Below, piece after piece: positions 1-5,883 of a stretch of 6,884 nt of DNA. The DNA is taken from positions 1 to 6,884 of the forward strand of contig JAEZQR010000108.1 in NCBI GenBank assembly GCA_023413015.1, read 5' to 3'. Under the pieces are notes generated by a model. That model was given only the letters and a program-made list of their open reading frames with translations, was not told the DNA's origin and ran no database searches. Position numbers and translations under genes: made by a program. Source of the DNA: Pseudomonadota bacterium (GTDB lineage Bacteria > Pseudomonadota > Alphaproteobacteria > Sphingomonadales > Sphingomonadaceae). How positions within the stretch are numbered: the first letter of the stretch is position 1; each line of letters opens with the position of its first letter.

Positions 1-59
1 GCCATCACGAGGACAGCGAACGCGCTGCCGTGCAGCATCAGTGAGGATTTCAGTGTCAT
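1..59 (-). CDS. Start of a probable exported protein, cut by the left edge
   Basis: Only about 19 codons are visible. They read M-T-L-K-S-S-L-M-L-H-G-S-A-F-A-V-L-V-M, a short lysine-containing start followed by a hydrophobic stretch, which fits the first part of a signal peptide. The start is supported by a good Shine-Dalgarno GGAGG on the minus strand at 69-73, nine bases before the ATG at 57-59. The gene lies downstream of the glycosyltransferase on the same strand, with a 235-base gap, so it could be co-transcribed or independent. The function cannot be told from this fragment. A competing minus-strand frame starting at 159 also stays open to the edge but lacks a ribosome binding site, so I prefer this one. 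Confidence 0.5.
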   Translation of the reverse strand, partial: MTLKSSLMLHGSAFAVLVM

Positions 60-294
60 AGAAGTCGGCCTCCATTACCTGGCGCTGCCGCAGCAATGAC
101 GACCGCTCCCCCGACGGCTGCCACTCAACCCCACGGAACGCAGCCGTAACCTCTTTCATCGTGACGCTTTTGTGAACATGGGATCGCCAAGGCGAACCGT
201 TTCGGCGCACAAATCCCGATCCGCTGTGTCGCTGCGGTCACACGCCTGGATCGGCGCCGATGGCAGGTATCAGGCGGCCGATCCGCCGCTGCGC
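60..294. other. Gap between glycosyltransferase stop and the left-edge gene
   Basis: No convincing gene is seen here. It holds the GGAGG ribosome binding site (69-73) of the left-edge gene and, just past the glycosyltransferase stop, an inverted repeat GGATCGGC (248-255) / GCCGATCC (277-284) that encloses an overlapping 12-bp palindrome ATCGGCGCCGAT (250-261). These could form RNA structure at the 3' end of the glycosyltransferase transcript. There is no T-run after them on the minus strand, so they do not look like a classical intrinsic terminator. No recognisable promoter could be assigned. Confidence 0.4.
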
Positions 295-1521
295 CTAGCT
301 GCGACGGAGGCGCCGACCGACCTCGGCGATGCGCAGATAGCGGTCAAGCAAGCTGTGGTTGATGCGATCCCAGTCGTAACGATCCGCCGCGCTCAGGCCT
401 GCCCTTCCAGCTGCCTCGCGGATCGCAGGATCGGTGATGTAGCAGGCGAGCGCATCCGCGCTCTCCTCGATGTCGTCGGGCGTGGTGAGGCGGCCGTTCA
501 CGCCGTCGGCGACGAGGCTCAACGAGCCGGTGGCGCGCGCCGCGACGACCGGCAACCCGCTGGCCATCGCCTCGAGCGTGACGTTGCCGAAGGTCTCGGT
601 CGACGATGGATTGAACATCAGATCGGCCGAGGCATAGGCCCGGGCGAGCGCCTCTCCGCCGAGGAAGCCGGTGAAGATCGCCTGGGGTGCCTGCGCCTCA
701 ATCCAGGATCGCGCCGGCCCCTCGCCGACGATAAGCGCGCGGTGGCGCACGCCCCGCTCGTCGAGCTTGGCGAGCGTCGCGGCAAGCGTGTCGAGCCCTT
801 TCTCGAGCACAAGACGGGCGACGAACAGCACCACCACCTCGTCGTCAGCGATCCCCAAGCCGCGGCGCCATTCCATGTCGCGGCGGCGGGGATGGAACAG
901 ATCGCGGTCGATCCCGCGGCTCCAGATACGGACCCGGCGCGACATGCGCTGGTCGGTCAGCACCGCAGCCATGCTCTCGGAGGGCGCGTAGATCTCGAAG
1001 CAGCGGTTGTAGAGGCGCCTCAGCGCCGCCTCACCCACCGTCTGGAGCCAACCGAGCTTGTAGTAGCGCGCATAGGTTTCGAAGCGCGTATGGACGCTGG
1101 CCACCGCTGGCACGCCGCGCCGCCGTGCCCAGCTTACGGCGCGATGCCCGATAATGTCGGGCGCGGCGATATGGACGATGTGCGGATCGAAGGCAGCGAC
1201 ATCGCCCCGCACGCCCTTGAGGCCCAGCCCAATCCGATATTCGGGCCGGCCAGGCACCGGCACCGACGGGATCGACATCAGCGTGCCGGCAGGCTCGAAC
1301 GCCGGCGTATCGGTGGTGGGCGAATAGACGCGCACGCGCACCCCCTGCCCCTCCACGTAGCGCACGAGTCGGTTGAGCGCTTGGTTCGCACCGTCGCGGA
1401 CATAATTGTAATTGCCCGTAAAGAGGGCGACGCGGAGTTCGGATGCCTGCACCGGCGCCTTGTAGCGCCGAATGTTGCACATGCGAAGCGGGCGCGTGCC
1501 GCTGCACCCTTTCTTAACCAT
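295..1521 (-). CDS. GT4-family (GT-B fold) glycosyltransferase
   Basis: A 408-residue retaining glycosyltransferase of the two-Rossmann-domain GT-B type. It would transfer a sugar from a nucleotide-sugar donor to a lipid or polysaccharide acceptor at the cytoplasmic face of the inner membrane. The N-terminal acceptor domain begins near residue 29 (ELRVALFTGNYNYVRDGAN) and contains D-P-H-I-V-H-I (112-118) and S-V-H-T-R-F (142-147). The C-terminal donor domain starts near 225 with F-V-A-R-L-V-L-E-K-G (233-242), whose Arg and Lys normally contact the donor phosphates. It contains the E-x7-E signature E309-T-F-G-N-V-T-L-E317. The overall pattern recalls the MgtA/SQD2/PimB-like branch, but donor and acceptor cannot be fixed from sequence. 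The start is uncertain: Met1 (1519-1521) and Met14 (1480-1482) both lack a clear Shine-Dalgarno, and the fold needs neither extension. The gene diverges from the small secreted-protein gene at 1564. Confidence 0.9.
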   Translation of the reverse strand: MVKKGCSGTRPLRMCNIRRYKAPVQASELRVALFTGNYNYVRDGANQALNRLVRYVEGQGVRVRVYSPTTDTPAFEPAGTLMSIPSVPVPGRPEYRIGLGLKGVRGDVAAFDPHIVHIAAPDIIGHRAVSWARRRGVPAVASVHTRFETYARYYKLGWLQTVGEAALRRLYNRCFEIYAPSESMAAVLTDQRMSRRVRIWSRGIDRDLFHPRRRDMEWRRGLGIADDEVVVLFVARLVLEKGLDTLAATLAKLDERGVRHRALIVGEGPARSWIEAQAPQAIFTGFLGGEALARAYASADLMFNPSSTETFGNVTLEAMASGLPVVAARATGSLSLVADGVNGRLTTPDDIEESADALACYITDPAIREAAGRAGLSAADRYDWDRINHSLLDRYLRIAEVGRRLRRS

Positions 1522-1530
1522 TGCAGCACA

Positions 1531-1550
1531 ACTTCACTCATATGTGAAGT
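1531..1550. promoter_or_regulatory. 20-bp inverted repeat in a divergent promoter region (putative operator)
   Basis: ACTTCAC (1531-1537), six bases TCATAT, then GTGAAGT (1544-1550): two perfect 7-bp arms with an AT-rich centre. It lies in the 42-bp gap between the divergent glycosyltransferase and small secreted-protein genes, three bases before the latter's Shine-Dalgarno. The symmetry and size fit a dimeric helix-turn-helix regulator such as MarR, TetR or Crp type. That role is inference; no clear -35/-10 pair could be placed next to it. Confidence 0.35.
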
Positions 1551-1563
1551 TTTAGAGGCGATT

Positions 1564-2004
1564 ATGCGTAAGCTCTCATTGACGTTTGTGGCGCGCATCG
1601 GCGGTTCGTTGTTGCTGGCAAGCGGTATCTCGCTCCCTCTCGCAGGGACAGCACGAGCGGACGGCTACGTCCCGAAGTCCGCAAGCCTCACCGGTACCAG
1701 CTCGAAGGCATCCGTCTCCATCGTCGAGCCTGCGGCACCGCCACAACTCCTGCCTGCCGCCTCGCATGATCACGGCCCGGCCGCAGCCATCGACGGCGAA
1801 GGACGCAACCTGTCCGTCACTTTCCCGACGAGCGTCACGCTTTACGGCGTGGCGCGCGCGGACAAGATCCCGGCCCGCACCGTGCTGACCCCTGAGGGCA
1901 GCGGCGGCGCCCGGCTTGGGCTGAAGCTCGACGATGCGGTGGCGAGTCCGGGGGGCGCCGGCGGCTATATCGGGGTGGTGCCGATCTCGCTCGACTACAA
2001 CTAG
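1564..2004 (+). CDS. Small secreted protein, DUF4402-like
   Basis: A 146-residue protein. The start is chosen at the ATG at 1564 because AGAGG (1554-1558) precedes it by five bases and because a classical signal peptide follows: M-R-K-L, a hydrophobic core at about 13-27, then A-R-A (30-32) with likely cleavage before D33. The open frame extends much further upstream, but only antisense to the glycosyltransferase. The mature part, about 114 residues, has A-S-V-S-I-V-E-P near 49-56, a Pro/Ala/His-rich stretch at 57-75, alternating beta-strand-like residues at 82-95, and ends G-G-Y-I-G-V-V-P-I-S-L-D-Y-N. The early A-x-V-x-I-V-x-P and the terminal G-x-Y-x-G-x-x-x-V/I-x-x-x-Y-N pattern resemble DUF4402 proteins, secreted beta-rich domains common in sphingomonads. 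This family call is by eye and tentative. It probably acts in the periplasm or outside the cell; its biochemical role is unknown. Confidence 0.75.
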   Translation: MRKLSLTFVARIGGSLLLASGISLPLAGTARADGYVPKSASLTGTSSKASVSIVEPAAPPQLLPAASHDHGPAAAIDGEGRNLSVTFPTSVTLYGVARADKIPARTVLTPEGSGGARLGLKLDDAVASPGGAGGYIGVVPISLDYN

Positions 2005-2083
2005 GGCCGGCTACAGAAAAAATAGCTCGCCTCATTACCCCCCTCGCTGCAAAAGCACCTGCGTACGTTGCATTGAGGGTGTG

Positions 2084-2602
2084 ATGAAGTTCCAGATCAA
2101 TGAAGAGCGGACCGATACACAGCTGCGGAAGATCGGCGTCCAGCTTGCCACCTCGGCGCTGCGGATTTTCGAGCAATACCGGCGCGTGTATGGCGACAAT
2201 GACCGCGTGCTTATCGTCCTTGCGGTGGCGGCGAGCACGCTCGAGCGCGCAATCCGCGCCGACGAGACCGGCACCCTCAGCGACTTGCGGAAGAAACTCT
2301 CGGACGAGCAGGTGACGCCCTGCAATATCGCATCGATCGCCGCCGCCGTCGGCCTCCCGCGCGAGACCGCCCGTCGCAAGGTAAATGCCATGATCGCGGA
2401 CGGCCTCCTGAAGCGCGACCGGCGCGGCGCCATCAGCTTCGCAAGCGGCGTCGGCGAAGATCCAGCGCTCTTCACGATGCTGCGCCGACAGGCAGGCGAG
2501 ATCGCGCGGCTCACTACCATCTTCAGCGAAGCCGGCATCATCGAGCCTCTGGAGAACGTGTCACTCGCGCTCGTCAAGGACGACAAGCGCAACGCCGCCT
2601 GA
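2084..2602 (+). CDS. Winged helix-turn-helix transcriptional regulator
   Basis: A 172-residue cytoplasmic protein. The ATG at 2084 is chosen because GAGGG (2075-2079) lies four bases upstream and the next in-frame codon upstream, GTG at 2081, would leave no spacing. The N-terminal 75 residues look mainly helical (L-A-T-S-A-L-R-I-F-E-Q-Y near 21-32, then V-L-I-V-L-A-V-A-A-S near 42-51). Residues 81-109 read as a DNA-binding helix-turn-helix: N-I-A-S-I-A-A-A-V-G-L-P-R-E-T-A-R-R-K-V-N, then A-M-I-A-D-G-L-L. A charged K-R-D-R-R-G-A-I turn (110-117) fits a wing. This layout resembles the Crp-type or MarR/IclR-like winged HTH, where sequence-specific contacts come from the R-E-T-A-R-R-K helix. No cyclic-nucleotide, metal-cysteine or receiver domain is seen; C80 is the only cysteine. 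It follows the small secreted-protein gene by 79 bases and could regulate it. Targets and ligand are unknown. Confidence 0.8.
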   Translation: MKFQINEERTDTQLRKIGVQLATSALRIFEQYRRVYGDNDRVLIVLAVAASTLERAIRADETGTLSDLRKKLSDEQVTPCNIASIAAAVGLPRETARRKVNAMIADGLLKRDRRGAISFASGVGEDPALFTMLRRQAGEIARLTTIFSEAGIIEPLENVSLALVKDDKRNAA

Positions 2603-2604
2603 CG

Positions 2605-2635
2605 AAAAAAGGGCGGGCTTCTGCGAAGCCCGCCC
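2605..2635 (-). terminator. Rho-independent terminator of the TonB-dependent receptor gene
   Basis: A perfect 11-bp stem, GGGCGGGCTTC (2611-2621) and GAAGCCCGCCC (2625-2635), with a three-base loop. On the minus strand it is followed at once by six T residues (plus-strand A-run 2605-2610), the classical arrangement for ending the receptor transcript 61 bases after its stop codon. On the plus strand it follows the regulator's stop (2600-2602) by eight bases and is followed only by GAGTTTG, so it may also stop the convergent transcript, though less efficiently. Confidence 0.9.
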
Positions 2636-2695
2636 GAGTTTGCCAGTCCTTCAAACCTATTGGGGAGGATCGTCGGTGGCTGGCGGTTCGGAACC

Positions 2696-5521
2696 CTAGA
2701 AGCGGAAGCCGGCGGCAAGGCCGTAGCGGCGCGGTTCCAGGGTGAAGACGTTGGTGAACAGGCCGGTCGCCGGGTCGGTGACGTACATGCCGGTGACGGC
2801 ATCGTTGCCGGTCAGGTTCTGCACGAAACCGCGCAGATACCAGCGACGGCCGGGGCCGTTCAGCGTCAACTGAGCATTGACGACGTCGTAGCTGCCGATG
2901 CGATCGATCGGCCTGTTGTAGTTGCGGCCGTAATATTCACCGGTGAACGAGTAGTCGACGCGGGCGACGAGGCTCATGTCGTTGGCCAAATCGTGCGTGT
3001 ACTGCGCGCCGACCGCGACCTTGAACTCTGGCGAGTTCTGAAGCTCGTTGCCGCTGAGGTCGACCGGAACGCCGTCAGTGATGCGATAGAGGTTCGACAG
3101 CGCCGGGTTCGCGGCACCGACCGGCAGTGTCGGATTGACGCCCGTCGCCTTCAACGCGGCCTCAAGCGCCGAGCAGACCGAGAAGGCACCGGTGGTGCTG
3201 GTGCCAGGAACCGGCGTCGTCGGCTGCAGCCCAGCCGCCGCATTGACTGCGTTGACAAAAGCGTCGGCGCGCGGCGCGCCCGGCGCCGTCGGGATGATGA
3301 CGCAGTTGGCGGCGTTGGTAACGTCCTTGATGATCACGACATCCGAGCGCCCGCCGCTGGGATCGCGCGCATCGACCAGTTGGAGATCCTTGATCTTCGT
3401 CTTCAGGTACGAGGCGTTGATGTTGAACTGCAGCGCCGGCGTCGGGGCGATCAGGAACTCGCCTTCGAGGCCATAAACCGTCGCATCGGTGTTGTCGTTG
3501 AACGAGGTGCGATTGATGATCCGGCTGACCTGATAGTCCTTGTAGTCGTAGTAGAAGGCGGTCAGGTTGGCGCGGAAGGTGCCGTCGAGCAGCGTGTTCT
3601 TGGTACCGATCTCGAAGGCGTTGATCGTCTCGGGCCGGAAGTTCACCGGCGCGGTGAACAGCGCGGGGTTGAACGGCGGGTTGATGCCACCGCCCTTGTA
3701 GCCGCGGCTGTACGAGGCATAGACGAGTATATCCTCAGTGGGCTGCCAGTCGATGACGGCGCGGCCGGTCAGGCGGTTGAATTTGACGTCGCTCTCGCGA
3801 TAGGCGACCGGGATGCTCGCCGTGCCGAACGGCACCACGCCGCCAGTCAGCAACGGTGCCTGACGATCACGCACCGATTTGTCGTCGGTCGTGTGGCGCA
3901 GGCCGAGCGTCAGCCTCACCGCGTCGCTGAGTTCGTAATAGGCCTCGCCGAATAGGGCATAGGCCTTGAGGCGATACTCGCCGACCTCGTTGTTGTAGAT
4001 GGGCGAGGTCATGCCGCCCTGTCCGCCGCCGAGCAGCACCGAGGCGTAATCGAGCGCAGAGGCGGCGATGAAATAATCACTCGACGATTTGTAGTCGAAG
4101 TAGATGCCGCCGAGCAGGAAGTTGAACGGTCCGTCGAACTGCGAGTCGACATGCGCCTCGACCGAATATTGGCGCGCGTTCGAGTCCGCCTGATCATATT
4201 CGATCGGGTTCGGCGAGCAGCGGTCGACTGCCCCGCCGATGTAGCCGGTATAGCCGCGGTTGACGTCCGAGACGCAGATGTTGCCGTTCTGGATGACGCG
4301 GCTGGCTGCCGGGAAGGCCGCGCGGAAGGTCTGGAAGCCGACGTTGTTCGTGAGCGGGTCACCGACCGTGAGGTTATAGTCGGTGCGCGAAACGAGCGAC
4401 GTGTCCTGATAGCCGCCGGTGACGTTGAGCGTCAGGCCGCCGAAGTCATGCTCCAGCTTCGCCATGACGATGGTCTCGTCGGCGCGATAGGTCGGATTGT
4501 AGTCGAGGTTCACCGTGCGCATGTCGCCCGGCACGGTGACGCCGGCATAGGCATCCGGACCGTAGACGCTGCCCAGCGCGAAGGGCTGGAGCGCGGCGGC
4601 GCCGGGAACCACCCGGAAGAACTCGCGGCTGGTAACGACGCCGGCGAGCGTCGAGTTGCCGTTGACCGCCTCGTTCGCAAGCTTGTCCGGCAAGCAGCCG
4701 AGCACGCCTGACGGATCGCGGTGGCAGAGCTGCTTCTGGATGCGCGAACGGTCTGAGTCCTCGCGGAAATACTGGCCGATCAAGTCGATCCTGGTGTCGT
4801 CGGTCGGCTCGAAGCGCACGGTGCCGCGCAGTGCATAGCTGTCGCGCCCGTCGATGCGGCTGCCGTCGAACAGGTTCTTCGTATAGCCGTCGCGGTTGAC
4901 ATAGATGCCCGCGAGGCGGACGCCGAGATTGTCGGTCACCGGCAGGTTCAGCATGCCGTTGACCTTGATCGAGTCGTAGTTGCCGTACTCGATCTCGCCG
5001 GCCGCGCCGAAAGCGTTCTTCGGCTTGGCGGTGATCAGGTTGACGACACCGCCGGTCGCGTTGCGGCCGAACAGCGTGCCTTGGGGGCCGCGCAGCACCT
5101 CGAGCCGCTCGAGGTCGAAGAACTCGATCTCGAACAGGCGCGGGCTGTTGACCGGCATGTCGTTGATGTGGACGCCGACGCCCTGGTCGGCGGAGGTCGC
5201 GACCACCGACTCGCCGATGCCGCGGATCGAGAAGTTCGACGAGGTGAAGTTGGTCTTGGTGAAGGTGATGTTCGGCAGGCTCAGCTGCAGGTCGGAGGTG
5301 TTCTCGATCTGCTGGCGTTCGAGCGCCTCGCCCGTAAAGGCCGAGACGGCGATCGGCACGTCCTGAAGCGACTGCGACTGACGCTGCGCGGTGACGACGA
5401 TCTCCTCGATCGCGCCTCCGTCGGCCGTCGTATCCTGGGCGAGCGCAGGGCTGGCGGCAGCAAGCGCGGCAAGCGAGGCGCTCGCTACGAGGGTACGCTT
5501 TACGACGTAACGTTTCAGCAT
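2696..5521 (-). CDS. TonB-dependent outer-membrane receptor
   Basis: A 941-residue outer-membrane importer that takes up a scarce substrate (siderophore, vitamin, glycan or other large molecule) using energy from TonB-ExbB-ExbD. A signal peptide (1-28, K-R-Y-V-V-K-R-T, hydrophobic core, A-L-A) is followed by a TonB box E-E-I-V-V-T-A (39-45). The plug domain spans about 50-165, with D-V-P-I-A-V-S (54-60), F-S-I-R-G-I-G (97-103) and V-L-R-G-P-Q-G-T-L-F-G-R-N-A-T-G-G (142-158). The rest is a beta-barrel ending in a terminal Phe (G-F-R-F), the usual outer-membrane insertion signal. No N-terminal signalling (STN) domain is present, and no sigma/anti-sigma pair is adjacent, so it is not evidently a transducer. 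The start has GGGGGAG at 5530-5536, eight bases upstream. Length is slightly above the usual 700-900. Six cysteines fall into three close pairs. Substrate cannot be deduced; no degradative enzyme or siderophore gene is nearby. Confidence 0.96.
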   Translation of the reverse strand: MLKRYVVKRTLVASASLAALAAASPALAQDTTADGGAIEEIVVTAQRQSQSLQDVPIAVSAFTGEALERQQIENTSDLQLSLPNITFTKTNFTSSNFSIRGIGESVVATSADQGVGVHINDMPVNSPRLFEIEFFDLERLEVLRGPQGTLFGRNATGGVVNLITAKPKNAFGAAGEIEYGNYDSIKVNGMLNLPVTDNLGVRLAGIYVNRDGYTKNLFDGSRIDGRDSYALRGTVRFEPTDDTRIDLIGQYFREDSDRSRIQKQLCHRDPSGVLGCLPDKLANEAVNGNSTLAGVVTSREFFRVVPGAAALQPFALGSVYGPDAYAGVTVPGDMRTVNLDYNPTYRADETIVMAKLEHDFGGLTLNVTGGYQDTSLVSRTDYNLTVGDPLTNNVGFQTFRAAFPAASRVIQNGNICVSDVNRGYTGYIGGAVDRCSPNPIEYDQADSNARQYSVEAHVDSQFDGPFNFLLGGIYFDYKSSSDYFIAASALDYASVLLGGGQGGMTSPIYNNEVGEYRLKAYALFGEAYYELSDAVRLTLGLRHTTDDKSVRDRQAPLLTGGVVPFGTASIPVAYRESDVKFNRLTGRAVIDWQPTEDILVYASYSRGYKGGGINPPFNPALFTAPVNFRPETINAFEIGTKNTLLDGTFRANLTAFYYDYKDYQVSRIINRTSFNDNTDATVYGLEGEFLIAPTPALQFNINASYLKTKIKDLQLVDARDPSGGRSDVVIIKDVTNAANCVIIPTAPGAPRADAFVNAVNAAAGLQPTTPVPGTSTTGAFSVCSALEAALKATGVNPTLPVGAANPALSNLYRITDGVPVDLSGNELQNSPEFKVAVGAQYTHDLANDMSLVARVDYSFTGEYYGRNYNRPIDRIGSYDVVNAQLTLNGPGRRWYLRGFVQNLTGNDAVTGMYVTDPATGLFTNVFTLEPRRYGLAAGFRF

Positions 5522-5552
5522 CCGAACAACTCCCCCAGGTTTTGTCGATGGT

Positions 5553-5574
5553 CTGCCGCGTTGCCCGCGGTCAG
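5553..5574 (-). promoter_or_regulatory. Hairpin in the receptor mRNA leader
   Basis: Read on the minus strand, CTG-A-CCGCG pairs with CGCGG-CAG: eight base pairs with a single bulged A and a five-base GGCAA loop. It ends 16 bases upstream of the receptor's Shine-Dalgarno (5530-5536). Its position would suit control of translation or mRNA stability of an outer-membrane receptor, but this function is inference from one sequence; GC-rich DNA makes short stems by chance. Confidence 0.35.
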
Positions 5575-5608
5575 CCGATTTTGAGATGCGTGAAGGCCTT
5601 CTCCTTGC

Positions 5609-5746
5609 TCAGATTCGGCACGAGCCGCCCGGCGCTCGCCGGTCTGCGATCGAATGGCGAAATCGCGCTTGGCGGGCCGAGCCCTGAAATCGCCGCGCAT
5701 GAACCGGCCGGTCGCGACGGCGGCGCAGCAGGGTCAATCGCATCAT
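5609..5746 (-). CDS. Possible 45-residue arginine-rich leader ORF
   Basis: On the minus strand GGGGGGAG (5749-5756) lies two bases before the ATG at 5744-5746 and five bases before an in-frame second ATG at 5741-5743, a better translation signal than most genes here have. The frame runs 45 codons (M-M-R-L-T-L-L-R-R-R-R-D-R-P-V..., ending S-C-R-I) to a TGA at 5609-5611, 87 bases upstream of the receptor start. About a quarter of the residues are arginine, which fits an out-of-frame reading of GC-rich DNA and argues against a conserved protein. It could be a leader peptide, or the relic of the start of another receptor gene, since the Shine-Dalgarno is almost the same as that of the receptor. 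No known family is recognised. Confidence 0.25.
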   Translation of the reverse strand: MMRLTLLRRRRDRPVHARRFQGSARQARFRHSIADRRAPGGSCRI

Positions 5747-5771
5747 TACTCCCCCCATATGAAGAGCATGA

Positions 5772-5829
5772 TTAGCGGGCGCACCTGCGGCGGTTAGCGA
5801 CAGAAGCGCCCATTTTGGGCGACTTAGCG
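5772..5829. promoter_or_regulatory. Cluster of three CGCTAA motifs with a central inverted repeat
   Basis: TTAGCG on the plus strand (CGCTAA on the minus) occurs at 5772-5777, 5794-5799 and 5824-5829, all in one orientation, starting 22 and 30 bases apart. Between the second and third lies a perfect inverted repeat, CGCCCA (5807-5812) and TGGGCG (5816-5821), around TTT. The cluster sits in the receptor/ABC-F divergent region, 55 bases or more before the ABC-F start and about 250 bases before the receptor start, so it may be a set of regulator binding sites. No known regulon motif is matched. Confidence 0.3.
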
Positions 5830-5883
5830 CTTTTGCGAGGCTTTGCTTCGGCCTTGCCCAAGAGCTGTGCTAAGGGCCGCGCC

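Larger units (their letters stand above)
5522..5883. other. 362-bp divergent intergenic region, receptor leader and ABC-F upstream
   Basis: This gap separates the minus-strand receptor from the plus-strand ABC-F gene. The receptor side holds the ribosome binding site (5530-5536), a hairpin at 5553-5574, and several perfect palindromes: GAAGGCCTTC (5592-5601), CCGGCG-CT-CGCCGG (5629-5642), ACCGGCCGGT (5703-5712) and GTCGCGAC (5711-5718). A small ORF with a strong ribosome binding site covers 5609-5746. The distal part (5772-5829) has three CGCTAA motifs on the minus strand around an inverted repeat. I could not place a convincing -35/-10 pair on either strand; promoters for both flanking genes are presumably here. 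Confidence 0.6.

Noticed and set aside
1..159. Minus-strand frame starting ATG 157-159 (M-K-E-V-T-A-A-F) open to the left edge
   Set aside because: No ribosome binding site and no recognisable protein features; the overlapping frame starting at 59 has a GGAGG site and a signal-peptide-like start. The choice cannot be closed without sequence beyond the edge.
248..284. Inverted repeat GGATCGGC / GCCGATCC as a terminator of the glycosyltransferase gene
   Set aside because: A 21-base spacer and no T-run after it on the minus strand; it may fold, but it is not a classical terminator.
172..1563. Long plus-strand open frame opposite the glycosyltransferase, continuous with the small secreted-protein frame
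   Set aside because: It is antisense to a well-supported gene, its translation is Arg/Ala/His-rich with no domain, and the real start with signal peptide and ribosome site is at 1564.
2035..2802. 255-codon minus-strand open frame opposite the regulator
   Set aside because: Ser/Arg-rich with no domain; it crosses the terminator and overlaps the receptor's end in another frame.
2660..3955. 431-codon plus-strand open frame opposite the receptor gene
   Set aside because: Low-complexity Arg/Val/Asp-rich translation without recognisable domains, fully antisense to the receptor barrel; a GC-driven shadow.
5515..5700. 61-codon minus-strand frame overlapping the receptor start
   Set aside because: No Shine-Dalgarno at its ATG and no recognisable sequence; it lies in the structured leader and overlaps the receptor start out of frame.
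5843..5874. TTGCTT (5843-5848) with GCTAAG (5869-5874) as a promoter of the ABC-F gene
   Set aside because: The 20-base spacing is too long and the second element is poor; with AAGGG at 5872 it would also overlap the ribosome binding site.
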